Shown here one piece after another: positions 35,644 through 43,681 of a DNA stretch of 64,000 nucleotides. Position 1 is the stretch's first letter, and each line of letters opens with the position of its first letter. Below the pieces are notes generated by a model, which was not told the DNA's origin, did not search any database, and was given only the letters and a program-made list of their open reading frames with translations. Made by a program: the position numbers and the translations under genes. Source of the stretch: a bacterium. Lineage in GTDB: Bacteria; JAJVIF01. The stretch is from assembly GCA_022072165.1 (NCBI GenBank), contig JAJVIF010000001.1, forward strand, positions 1,488,001 to 1,552,000, written 5' to 3'.

Positions 35644-36420
35644 TCAGTCCACCTCGGCCTGATTGAGTCCGGTCACCCGCGCGATCAGGCTCGCGCCGGT
35701 GTCGGGATTCTTGAACTTGATAAACGCTCCCCGGGATCCCGACTGGAGCGCAATGGCCTGGGTCTCAAGCGTCAGTCCACCCCGTAGCACCAGGACCCGG
35801 ACAGTCGCGCCCCGGCTGATGAGAATCGGCTCTTCGAGTTGCCGGGGTTCCAGCACCTGTCCGACCGCGCAGGCCCGGACCGGGATGCGTCCGAGGAGGG
35901 CATCCGGCGCTGTCACCGCCGCCTGCCCGGCACGTCCGCGCAGCGACACCCATGCCAGTGCCAGGTCGTCAGCGGTGAGCGGACGCCCCTTGGGGACTTC
36001 CCGGCTCGTCACGACCCGCAGCCCCTCAAGCTCGAACGCGAGACTGGCCGGCACGGTTGCCACCAGTCCCTGGCTGTCCCACGCCTGCACGCGAAGCCCC
36101 GTGAAGTCCGTGAGCGGAGTCGCGGGTGTCGCCTCGAAAGTCAGCAAGAGGGAGTCGCCATCGCGACTCACGACCGCCGGGAGTGCACGTCCCGTGGAGG
36201 CCAGCCGCACGCTCGGTGCGAAGTGATCGGGAAACTCGGTGAGGAGAGCTTCGAGGGCGAGCTGCAGGTCGCCTGCCTGCAACGGGCTGGGGAGGGTCAC
36301 CCGGGCGCGCAGGACTTCGGCGGGACGGCCGGCAGCGAAAGCCTGCTCCAGGCAGAGGCTGAAGACGATGAGGACTATGCCCATCACCGCCACCAGCAGT
36401 GTGAGTGTTTGTCGAATCAT
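35644..36420 (-). CDS. flgA: Flagellar P-ring assembly chaperone FlgA
   Basis: A 258-residue periplasmic protein needed to assemble FlgI. A signal peptide (LTLLVAVMGIVLIVFSLCL...AFA) precedes a C-terminal SAF domain: VTSREVPKGRPLTADDLALAWVSL, then LGRIPVRACAVGQVLEPRQLEEP, ISRGATVRVLVLRGGLTLETQAIALQSG and IKFKNPDTGASLIARVTG, all typical of FlgA. The ATG at 36420 is preferred to an upstream in-frame ATG at 36474 because it puts the signal peptide at the N-terminus and follows GGAGGAG. It heads the flgA-flgH-flgI-flgJ set. Confidence 0.93.
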   Translation of the reverse strand: MIRQTLTLLVAVMGIVLIVFSLCLEQAFAAGRPAEVLRARVTLPSPLQAGDLQLALEALLTEFPDHFAPSVRLASTGRALPAVVSRDGDSLLLTFEATPATPLTDFTGLRVQAWDSQGLVATVPASLAFELEGLRVVTSREVPKGRPLTADDLALAWVSLRGRAGQAAVTAPDALLGRIPVRACAVGQVLEPRQLEEPILISRGATVRVLVLRGGLTLETQAIALQSGSRGAFIKFKNPDTGASLIARVTGLNQAEVD

Positions 36421-36464
36421 CAGGGCAGGGCTCCTCCCTTGGCAGATGCGCTCCGGCTCCTCCC

Positions 36465-36491
36465 TTATCGGCACCTAGCAGAGGTTCTGCA
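36465..36491 (-). promoter_or_regulatory. Sigma-28-like promoter of flgA-flgH-flgI-flgJ
   Basis: Minus strand TGCA (36491-36488), 15 bp, consensus GCCGATAA (36472-36465). It lies 45 bp before flgA. The -35 is weak. Confidence 0.6.
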
Positions 36492-36501
36492 ACGGACGCA
36501 A

Positions 36502-36526
36502 ACGACCGGCCGTAGGGGCCGGTCGT
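36502..36526 (-). terminator. Terminator after flgG
   Basis: 10-bp perfect stem ACGACCGGCC/GGCCGGTCGT with a 5-nt loop, followed on the minus strand by TTTGCG. It separates flgG from the flgA promoter. Confidence 0.65.
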
Positions 36527-36575
36527 AAGCACAGTCATCGCGTCGGTGGAGTGGTCCGGACCTGGTCCGTCGGGG

Positions 36576-37364
36576 TTAACGTCGCAGGTTGTTGGTGATG
36601 CTGAGGAGCTCGTCAGCGACCTGCACCGCTTTTGAGTTCGTCTCGAATGCCCGCTGGGCGATGATCAGATTCACGAGCTCATCGACAATGCTCACGTTGC
36701 TCTGCTCAATGAATCCCTGACGGAGCTGCCCGAAACCCTGATCAGCAGGGGTCCCCTCCTGCGGGGCACCGGAGGCATCGGTGACACCAAAGAGATTCCC
36801 GCCGAGACTCCGGAGCCCCGCCGGATTCTGGAAACGTGTCAAAGTGATCTGTCCCACGTTCACCAGCGACGCATCGCCGGGCTGAATCACGCTCACCTGA
36901 CCATCGACACTGATGTCAATCGCCAGGGCATCGGGGGGAATGACAATCGGTGGGTCGAGCAGGAGTCCATCGCTGGTGACCACCTGTCCGGCGGCATCGA
37001 GCTGGAAGCTGCCATCCCGGGAATAGGCTTCGGTGCCATCGGGCTGCAGCACCCGGAAGAATCCATCGCCGGCGATGGCGATGTCCAGCGGGTTTTCGGT
37101 CTGTTGTAACGAGCCGGGGGAGAAGAGTTTCTGGGAGGCGGCGGTCTGGACCCCGAGGCCCACCCGCAGTCCGCTCGCGACCTGGCCGCCGGTGAGGGTC
37201 GTGGCGCCCGCTTCCCGCATCGTCTGATAGAAGAGGTCGTGGAATTCCGCGCGATCCTTCTTGAACCCGGCGGTGTTGGCATTCGCGACGTTATGCGCGA
37301 TGGTGTCCGTCAGGAACTGGTTGGCTTCCATGCCACTGGCGGCGGTGTAGAGAGCGCGGATCAC
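36576..37364 (-). CDS. flgG: Flagellar distal rod protein FlgG
   Basis: A 262-residue axial rod protein of normal length. The N-terminal MIRALYTAASGMEANQFLTDTIAHNVANANTAGFKK and C-terminal GFIEQSNVSIVDELVNLIIAQRAFETNSKAVQVADELL are diagnostic, and PLDIAIAGDGFFRVLQPDGTEAYSRDGSFQLDAAG is the central block. A sigma-28-like promoter lies 36 bp upstream, and a terminator follows. Confidence 0.97.
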   Translation of the reverse strand: MIRALYTAASGMEANQFLTDTIAHNVANANTAGFKKDRAEFHDLFYQTMREAGATTLTGGQVASGLRVGLGVQTAASQKLFSPGSLQQTENPLDIAIAGDGFFRVLQPDGTEAYSRDGSFQLDAAGQVVTSDGLLLDPPIVIPPDALAIDISVDGQVSVIQPGDASLVNVGQITLTRFQNPAGLRSLGGNLFGVTDASGAPQEGTPADQGFGQLRQGFIEQSNVSIVDELVNLIIAQRAFETNSKAVQVADELLSITNNLRR

Positions 37365-37399
37365 TTCGGAGCCTCCTGCTGCATTCGCGACAGAACCTG

Positions 37400-37426
37400 C
37401 TATCGGCGGACTGCATCAGAACTAAA
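37400..37426 (-). promoter_or_regulatory. Sigma-28-like promoter of flgG
   Basis: Minus strand TTTA (37426-37423), 15 bp, GCCGATAG (37407-37400). Confidence 0.55.
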
Positions 37427-37481
37427 GGGACTTTATCCACGACCACGACGAGCACGATCAGGCCGACTCATCGTGGCCCGA

Positions 37482-38246
37482 CTACCCGCCGACCCGTCCG
37501 AGATCAGCCGCCGCCTGGCGCAGGGTCTCATCGAGCATCGTCACGACTTTCTGACTCGCCTCGAAGCTGCGCAGAATCGTGGTGAGCTCGGCAATGGCAC
37601 CGAGGGCGGAAACGTTACTCCGCTCGAGGAATCCCTGCTCCACAGAGGTATTACCGGCGGTCGGGACCGGACCAGCGGTGCCGGTGTCGCGAAAGAGGCT
37701 CTGTCCCAGCTTTTCCAGCTCCTGGAGGTCGGTGAAATTGACCCGCTGGAGAGTCGCCACTGGCAGGTTATCGACCGTCAGTTGCCCGGCGGAATCAATC
37801 CCGATCGCACTGCCCTGCGGCACCACAATGGGCTGGTTATTCGTATCCAGCACCCGACGTCCCTCAGCGGTCACCAGTTCCCGACTGGCATTGACCGTGA
37901 AGGATCCATCCCGGGTATAGGCCACCGCGTCTTCTGTGTGCTCCACGACGAAGAACCCTGGCCCCCGCAGGGCGAGGTCCAGCGGATTGCCGGTGGCTTC
38001 CAGGGTTCCCTGCTGCCAGTTGATGTATTCGGTGTCGGTGATGGCGCTGGTCCGGTGGTACCGCCCGATGATCCCCTCCCGGGATTCATTGACCCGTCCC
38101 AGCAGCACATCGCTAAAAGGGGCCGAACGTGCACGGTCTGCTTTGAAACCGTTGGTGTTGAGATTCGCGAGATTCGCGCTCACGACATCCAGCGCTTGCG
38201 ACTGCTGCGCCAGCGCTCCTCCACTCAGATAGAGCCCCCGAAGCAT
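37482..38246 (-). CDS. flgF: Flagellar proximal rod protein FlgF
   Basis: A 254-residue rod protein of the FlgF/FlgG type. It has MLRGLYLSGGALAQQSQALDVVSANLANLNTNGFKAD at the N-terminus and VEQGFLERSNVSALGAIAELTTILRSFEASQKVVTMLDETL at the C-terminus, with NPLDLALRGPGFFVVEHTEDAVAYTRDGSF in the middle. It is upstream of and shorter than flgG, so FlgF is the best assignment; a second FlgG is possible. It has its own sigma-28-like promoter. Confidence 0.9.
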   Translation of the reverse strand: MLRGLYLSGGALAQQSQALDVVSANLANLNTNGFKADRARSAPFSDVLLGRVNESREGIIGRYHRTSAITDTEYINWQQGTLEATGNPLDLALRGPGFFVVEHTEDAVAYTRDGSFTVNASRELVTAEGRRVLDTNNQPIVVPQGSAIGIDSAGQLTVDNLPVATLQRVNFTDLQELEKLGQSLFRDTGTAGPVPTAGNTSVEQGFLERSNVSALGAIAELTTILRSFEASQKVVTMLDETLRQAAADLGRVGG

Positions 38247-38315
38247 GGCGGCCTCCTGCCAGACTCACGCTGTCGGTCGCACCAGCAGGTGGCCGACAGG
38301 CAGTACTGCCGCCAT

Positions 38316-38342
38316 CTATCGGCAACTGTTAGCGCGACTACA
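38316..38342 (-). promoter_or_regulatory. Sigma-28-like promoter of flgF
   Basis: Minus strand TGTA (38342-38339), 15 bp, GCCGATAG (38323-38316), 70 bp upstream of flgF. Confidence 0.5.
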
Positions 38343-38378
38343 GGAAACGTGGCGGGAGGCGATTGCTGAGGAGTGGGG

Positions 38379-38729
38379 CTATGGCCGGGGGAACGAGGCG
38401 ACCCCTTCGGCCGCGTTGGGGTACATCTCGAAAAGACCAGTCAGGTGGGTGACGCCGAGGAGCTTGGCAACCTTTTCATTGACGCCGGCGATTTTCATCG
38501 CGCCGCCCCGTTCCTGCACCGACTTAAACGTCTTGACCAGGACCCCGAGTCCGGCGGAGTCGATCATGGGGCTGGCGGTGAGGTCGATGACCAGATTGGG
38601 GGGCTGATACGCGGTCAGGACCTGCGACACTGACTCTTCCATCCGGGCGACCGATGCAAAATCCAGCATCCCATGGACCCGGATCACGGGGATCCCCGCA
38701 TCCACTGTCGTCTCGAGCCTGAAGTTCAC
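38379..38729 (-). CDS. STAS-domain anti-sigma factor antagonist
   Basis: A 116-residue single STAS domain of the SpoIIAA/RsbV type. LVIDLTASPMIDSAGLGVLVKTFKSVQERGGAMKIAGVNEKVAKLLGVTHLTGLFEMYP carries the D-S-A-G-L-G motif with the phosphorylatable serine. Such proteins switch partners with serine-kinase anti-sigma factors. No kinase or phosphatase partner is in the window. The start is GTG at 38729; longer in-frame starts add low-complexity sequence not seen in the family. Confidence 0.87.
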   Translation of the reverse strand: MNFRLETTVDAGIPVIRVHGMLDFASVARMEESVSQVLTAYQPPNLVIDLTASPMIDSAGLGVLVKTFKSVQERGGAMKIAGVNEKVAKLLGVTHLTGLFEMYPNAAEGVASFPRP

Positions 38730-38867
38730 GTCCCGATGCCGTCCGTCCCCGTAAAGTCTGCCCGCTGCACTCAACCTGCCGCGAGCCTGGCACTCTCCGG
38801 CCCGCACCCCTGCGGTCGATTGTAGCGACTGCGTGGCAGTTTTCCTGCCGAAAATCAGACAGTCCGG

Positions 38868-40652
38868 CTAGTTCAGGACCGTCTCTTCCAGCTGACGGGC
38901 GATGGCGGCGAATTCGCCGCCCTTGAGGGCATCGTAGGCCCGCTGCTGTGCACTGGCGACCGAATCCCGGGTCCGGCGCTCCGTGACCCCTTCCGCCAGC
39001 TGCGCCAGCGCATTGTCGATGTCCACCATCAGTCGGACGACGGTCTCGTCTCCTTCATCTTTCCGCAAGTTGTAATCAGCGTGTAACGCTTCCAGGAGGC
39101 TGGCATCCAGGGCCCCTTCGGTCATCCCCAGCCGGGCATGGACACCGTAAATGTCGAGGAGATAGAGCGATGCCAGGAGGCGGTCCTTCTCCGCGACAAA
39201 CTGGGCGGTGAGTCGTTCGTTCTGCTTCTTGCCTTCCGCCGATTCGAAGTCGGGACTCTTCCAGAGAAGGACCAGTTCCATGGCATAGCCCCCGACGGTC
39301 TGGGCATGTCGCAGCGCCTTTTCGCGCATCACCATGCCAGCTTCCCGATTGGCTGCCAGGAGCGCGGGATCTGGACCATCAGCCACCGTCACCGCTTCCT
39401 CAACTGGCGCATCACTGAAGACTTCAGGATCGCCTCCGGGGAGCGCGAAGAGATCAATCTCACCGTCGGCAGACTCACTCTCTGATGGCTCAGCCGGCAG
39501 TTCATCAATGATCACAAATGCGCTGTCAGCCTCGGGAGTCTCCATCGCAGCGGTTTCACCGCCACCGGGGGTCTCGAATGTGATCTCCGGATCCGTGGAA
39601 GTATCGACTGGTGAGGTCGGCGTTCCGCTGACCGGCGATGCCGCCGGTCGGGGCTGCTGATCCGAGGGCAACCGAAAGATGTCGACCCCTGCCAGCGGAT
39701 CGGGCTTCGGGGCCGGTGCAATCTCCGTGACACGATCGGCCGGCTGGGACTCGGTCGGATTCCCGGGTGTAAAGAACGGCGGCGGTGTGGTGGCATCCGA
39801 GGGGACCTGCAGAATCGCTTCCGTGCCCGCCGGGGGTTCCCACAGATCCGTCTCCAGGTCCGGGGGCGGGTCCAGCGGAGTCACATCGATGGGCTTGATG
39901 GCTTCGCTGAAAACATCGCTCCAGGACTCGATGGGGGCCAGGCGGTTATCAGCGAAGCGTCGCGCCTGCTCGATCTGCGTCACGAGGCGTCCGATGACCG
40001 CGTTGCGATACAGGGAGAGGTCGAGGGCGAACTGGTCCTGGGGGAGCCCCAGACGTGCGGCATCGGCCATCGCCCGGTCATAGCGATCGAAGAGATCGAA
40101 GAAGTAATTCGCTGGGGTCAGCCCGTTACTGGCGGAGTAGCCGTAGTGCGCCAGATGCGTATAGAGATAGCGACCGGGGTCCTTGGGATCGGTGATCGAA
40201 GCCCCCTGGAGGAAGCGTGTCGCGAAGGCTTCCTGCGACTCCGCCTGCTTCGGGTCCGGCAGGTAGACCTCGTTGTAGTACCGGCCGAACATGACCCGGG
40301 CTTCCTGGTTATCCCACCAGAGGGCCATGGTCCGGGCGGCCTGGAGCGCCTGCCGCGCTTCAGCGAGGGGGGCGAGGTCGACCGGCGAGGTGGGAGCGAG
40401 AATCAGATCGGCGGCCCCGAGGCGGTCGCCCCGCTCCCAGGCTCGCTGAATTGTCACCAGGCGCTGGACCGCGAGGGCGTAATCCCCAAGTTCAGCATCC
40501 GGGGTGAGGTCCGGGACAAAGACTTCGAGAAAGCGCTCGACCCGTTGTGGCGTGGGCGACTGCCAGGCATCGCCCTCCTGTGCCCGGACACCTGGACTGA
40601 GCACCAGCCAGGCGGCCAGCGCTCCCATCACGATCGCCGATGTCCGTTGCAT
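38868..40652 (-). CDS. Secreted protein of unknown function in the flagellar island
   Basis: A 594-residue protein with a signal peptide (SAIVMGALAAWLVLSPGVRAQ). I do not recognise it. Residues 30 to 230 are helical and tetratricopeptide-like in feel (ALAVQRLVTIQRAWERGDRLGAADLIL, RYYNEVYLPDPKQAES). Residues from about 255 to 430 are an acidic Pro/Thr/Asp-rich linker, probably unfolded. The last 165 residues are again helical with coiled-coil potential. It starts 104 bp after the pseB-like gene. A TACAAT box at 40728-40723 may be its -10. A periplasmic role in motility is only an inference from position. Confidence 0.65.
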   Translation of the reverse strand: MQRTSAIVMGALAAWLVLSPGVRAQEGDAWQSPTPQRVERFLEVFVPDLTPDAELGDYALAVQRLVTIQRAWERGDRLGAADLILAPTSPVDLAPLAEARQALQAARTMALWWDNQEARVMFGRYYNEVYLPDPKQAESQEAFATRFLQGASITDPKDPGRYLYTHLAHYGYSASNGLTPANYFFDLFDRYDRAMADAARLGLPQDQFALDLSLYRNAVIGRLVTQIEQARRFADNRLAPIESWSDVFSEAIKPIDVTPLDPPPDLETDLWEPPAGTEAILQVPSDATTPPPFFTPGNPTESQPADRVTEIAPAPKPDPLAGVDIFRLPSDQQPRPAASPVSGTPTSPVDTSTDPEITFETPGGGETAAMETPEADSAFVIIDELPAEPSESESADGEIDLFALPGGDPEVFSDAPVEEAVTVADGPDPALLAANREAGMVMREKALRHAQTVGGYAMELVLLWKSPDFESAEGKKQNERLTAQFVAEKDRLLASLYLLDIYGVHARLGMTEGALDASLLEALHADYNLRKDEGDETVVRLMVDIDNALAQLAEGVTERRTRDSVASAQQRAYDALKGGEFAAIARQLEETVLN

Positions 40653-40756
40653 GTCGCGCCTCCCCTGGTATACCCATCGCGGCCCGGGTCATCCAGGCGC
40701 GGTCTTTCTGGTCCAACCTGAGATTGTAACGGGGTGCAGCAGGTTCGACAGTGCCC

Positions 40757-41779
40757 TTATGCCACTCGGACAGTCCGGACAGGCTCGATGAGGCGGTGCC
40801 GGACCAGATATTCCCGGATTTCAGGGATGGTCATGGGAGGGAGTTGCTGGGTCGAGAGGGGCACCGGAGTCCCTGTAGCCCCCGGAACGCCCCAGGGACG
40901 CACGATGTACATCTGGTCGGCTTCCTCGGCCACCAGGGCTTCTTCCGGGGTCATCAGCTCTTCGTGGAGCTTTTCGCCGGGACGGATCCCGGTGGTGACG
41001 ATGGGAATGTCCATGCCTGGCGCGAGGAGGTCGAGGACCGCCCGGGCCAGGTCCATCACCCGCATGACCGGCATCTTGAGGATAAAGGTCTCCCCCCCCT
41101 GCGCCTGGACGGCGGCATCCAGCACCAGACTCACGGCCTGGGGAATCGTCATGAAAAATCGGACCATCCCGGCATCGGTCACTGTCAGGGGGCCGCCGCG
41201 ACGTGTCTGCTCAACAAACAGAGGGAGAACACTGCCGTTGGAGCCAATGACATTGCCGAAACGGACATTGGCGCAGATAGTGGGATGGGGGCCCTTGTAG
41301 AGAGTCGCAGCAGCCACCAGCTTTTCCGCCAGGAGCTTGGTCGCTCCCATCGTATTGATGGGCGACACCGACTTGTCGGTATTGATCGCGATCAGCCGCT
41401 CCACGTCATGGTCCAGGGCCGCCTCGATCAGGTGCTGGGTCCCCAGGACATTGGTCTTGACCGCCTCGAAGGGGTTGTACTCGCACAGCGGTACATGCTT
41501 CAGAGCGGCGGCATGGAACACCACCTGGACTCCCTCCACTGCCCGCACCAGTCGATCCTTGTCCCGGATGTCGCCCAACAGGAACCGGACATTGGGATGG
41601 TGCTGCAGCTGCTGCCACATCGCGAACTGGTTGTTTTCGTTGCGCGACAGAATCCGGACCGCCGCTGGCTCGCAGGCCAGGACCTGCTGCACGATCTCCC
41701 GTCCGATGGACCCGGTGCCCCCGGTGACGAGGATAGTTTTGCCGCGAAAGGTGTCGCAGTACGACTGTGCGTGGGGCAT
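40757..41779 (-). CDS. pseB: PseB/CapD-like UDP-sugar 4,6-dehydratase
   Basis: A 340-residue NAD-dependent SDR enzyme. The nucleotide motif is TGGTGSIGREIV. The active region NTDKSVSPINTMGATKLLAEK has the T-D-K and M-x-x-x-K arrangement of UDP-GlcNAc 4,6-dehydratases such as PseB and CapD, in place of the usual Y-x-x-x-K. HAAALKHVPLCEYNPFEAVKTNVLGT and RFGNVIGSNGSVLPLF are also characteristic. It likely begins synthesis of a nonulosonate or related sugar for flagellin. A sigma-28-like promoter lies so close that the transcript would be nearly leaderless. An upstream in-frame extension to 41935 is rejected as it contains this promoter. Confidence 0.88.
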   Translation of the reverse strand: MPHAQSYCDTFRGKTILVTGGTGSIGREIVQQVLACEPAAVRILSRNENNQFAMWQQLQHHPNVRFLLGDIRDKDRLVRAVEGVQVVFHAAALKHVPLCEYNPFEAVKTNVLGTQHLIEAALDHDVERLIAINTDKSVSPINTMGATKLLAEKLVAAATLYKGPHPTICANVRFGNVIGSNGSVLPLFVEQTRRGGPLTVTDAGMVRFFMTIPQAVSLVLDAAVQAQGGETFILKMPVMRVMDLARAVLDLLAPGMDIPIVTTGIRPGEKLHEELMTPEEALVAEEADQMYIVRPWGVPGATGTPVPLSTQQLPPMTIPEIREYLVRHRLIEPVRTVRVA

Positions 41780-41789
41780 AGTGGCCCGG

Positions 41790-41816
41790 TTATCGGCAGC
41801 GTGGTAGCGTTTTGTA
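41790..41816 (-). promoter_or_regulatory. Sigma-28-like promoter of the pseB-like gene
   Basis: Minus strand TACA (41816-41813), 15 bp, consensus GCCGATAA (41797-41790). The start codon at 41779 is only 10 bp beyond the -10. Confidence 0.6.
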
Positions 41817-41879
41817 GCCCCTAGCCTGAGTCTCCAGATCGCCGCAGTCTTCAGTCTCCCCACAGGGAAGGTGGAATCA

Positions 41880-42623
41880 ATGTCTCTCAAAGCCCTGTCA
41901 ACCGCGAAAATCGAAGCAACTTTCGGCAAGTTCACCTACTCCCCCGCTCCTACAGCGGGACACATCGTGATTGATCCTGTGTGGGTCAAAGAGCAGATTG
42001 TCAGCCCGGTCCCAGCCCTGAAGCACTTCACCGGGGAACGACGCTGTCATCGACGCATCGCGCCCTTCCTGCAGGCGGCGTTTGAGGAAATCGCCCGTCA
42101 GGGACTCACCGGACGAGTCCTCACCTGGGGCGGCTCCTTCGTCCCCCGTCATAAGAACCACGATCCCAAACGGAGCCTGTCGTCCCACAGCTGGGGAATC
42201 GCCTGCGACATCAACGCCCAGTGGAATGGCTACGGCGTCACGCCCCCGCCCATCGGCGCGCATGGATCGGTCCGGGAACTGGTACCGATTCTCGAACGAT
42301 ACGGCTTTGCCTGGGGCGGATACTGGGATACCGCCGATGGGATGCACTTCGAGTTCGCCGACCTCACCCTGCTGGAAGCGGCTCCCCCTGCCCCCGTGCT
42401 GCTCCTCATCGATGGCACGCCCCATCCTGAGGTCCCGCTGGTCCGGGATGAGCAGCGTTTCTTCACGATCGCCGGACCGCTGGGAGCCGCACTGGGACGT
42501 CCGATGCCAGCCACCGAAGCCGGGCTGCGGGTCCCCCTCAGGGTGATCGCCGAGCTCGCGGGGTTCCGCGTGAAGTACCACCGCGACGAGGATCAGGAGC
42601 GGATCGAACTGCTGTCGGTCTGA
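41880..42623 (+). CDS. M15-family peptidoglycan peptidase with C-terminal stalk-like domain
   Basis: A 247-residue protein. Its N-terminal part has the zinc peptidase pattern of VanY/M15 D-Ala-D-Ala-type and endolysin-like enzymes: SLSSHSWGIACDIN (His and Asp ligands), then FAWGGYWDTADGMHFEF with the third His ligand. The last 75 residues (LLIDGTPHPEVPLVRDEQRFFTIAGPLG... VPLRVIAELAGFRVKYHRDEDQERIELLS) resemble the copper-amine-oxidase N-terminal stalk domain often joined to cell-wall hydrolases. No signal peptide is present, so export is unclear. The ribosome site is GGAAGGTGG. It is the only plus-strand gene between the sugar genes. Confidence 0.82.
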   Translation: MSLKALSTAKIEATFGKFTYSPAPTAGHIVIDPVWVKEQIVSPVPALKHFTGERRCHRRIAPFLQAAFEEIARQGLTGRVLTWGGSFVPRHKNHDPKRSLSSHSWGIACDINAQWNGYGVTPPPIGAHGSVRELVPILERYGFAWGGYWDTADGMHFEFADLTLLEAAPPAPVLLLIDGTPHPEVPLVRDEQRFFTIAGPLGAALGRPMPATEAGLRVPLRVIAELAGFRVKYHRDEDQERIELLSV

Positions 42624-42631
42624 TGTCAGGA

Positions 42632-43681
42632 CTACAGGGCCGGGACCGCAAGTGACACCAGCAAGGATGCCGGGACCGCCGCATCCGCCGGCAGGTCCGC
42701 AGGAAGCGGCTGGCCAAGCACCGCATCGAGGGCATCCGCGGGGACCTCGCCCTGGGGACGCGCAGCGTAGAGGTCTTCACGCCGTAAACGATGCCCTGCG
42801 GGCAGCGACCGTGTCAGGTATAGCCCCGGACGTCCTGCGGTGCGCAGCCCGGTCTCCCGGCCCTTCGCCTCCTTGACGCCATCCCCCCGCATCTGCCAGA
42901 GGAGGGGTGTGGCCTCGACCAGCTCCTGCAGCATGGCGGGGTCGGCGGACCCGGCCTGGTCCGGCCCCGGGAGTTCGCGATCGAGGGTGAAATGCTTTTC
43001 GATGAGGCAGGCACCCATCGCGATCGCCGCGAACGCGGCGAGGTTGCCGGTCCAGTGGTCGCTGAATCCTATGGGCCAGGAGAACTCCGCGGCGAGCGTC
43101 CGCAGCGCCAGCAAATTGACCTCTTCCGCTTCGGGCGGGTACTGCGTGATGCAATGCAGCAACACGATGCCCGGACAGCCCCCGGCTTCCAGCCGTCCGA
43201 CCCCATACGCCACTTCGTCCAGCGTCGTCATGCCCGTGGAGAGAATCACCGGCTTGCCGGTCGCCGCCACTGCATCCAGCAGGAGCGGATTGGTGCAGTC
43301 GCTCGAAGCGATCTTGAATGCCGGCACCTGCAGGACATCGTTGAGAAATGCCACCCAGTCGACACCGAAGGGTGTACAGAGAAAGGGGATCCCCTCAGCG
43401 ATCGCCACCTGATGCAACGCCTGGAAGTCAGACTCGGTGAGGGCCCATTCCTGGAACATCTCGACTGCGACCGGATTCGCCACAGGATTGAAGAGCCGTG
43501 AGGGGGTAAACGCCTGGAACTTCACGGCATCCGCGCCTGCTTTCCGGCCAGCCCGGATCATGGCCCCTCCCAGATGGGGGTCGCCGTTATGGTTGATGCC
43601 GATTTCTGCCAGGATCAGGGGGCGATGGCCGGGGCCTACGGGCTGACCGGCGATGGTGACAGATCGGGGAGTGCGGTCCAT
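42632..43681 (-). CDS. neuB: NeuB/PseI-type nonulosonate synthase
   Basis: A 349-residue enzyme condensing a hexosamine with phosphoenolpyruvate. LILAEIGINHNGDPHLGGAMIRAGRKAGADAVKFQAF, LCTPFGVDWVAFL, FKIASSDCTNPLLL, KPVILSTGMTTLDEV, LLHCITQYPPEAEEVNL, IGFSDHW and IEKHFTLDRELPGPDQAGSADP are the NeuB blocks with active-site residues intact. The C-terminal 65 residues form the SAF (antifreeze-like) domain. Whether the product is sialic, legionaminic or pseudaminic acid cannot be read. Its start lies inside the end of the spsF-like gene (46-bp overlap). Confidence 0.93.
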   Translation of the reverse strand: MDRTPRSVTIAGQPVGPGHRPLILAEIGINHNGDPHLGGAMIRAGRKAGADAVKFQAFTPSRLFNPVANPVAVEMFQEWALTESDFQALHQVAIAEGIPFLCTPFGVDWVAFLNDVLQVPAFKIASSDCTNPLLLDAVAATGKPVILSTGMTTLDEVAYGVGRLEAGGCPGIVLLHCITQYPPEAEEVNLLALRTLAAEFSWPIGFSDHWTGNLAAFAAIAMGACLIEKHFTLDRELPGPDQAGSADPAMLQELVEATPLLWQMRGDGVKEAKGRETGLRTAGRPGLYLTRSLPAGHRLRREDLYAARPQGEVPADALDAVLGQPLPADLPADAAVPASLLVSLAVPAL

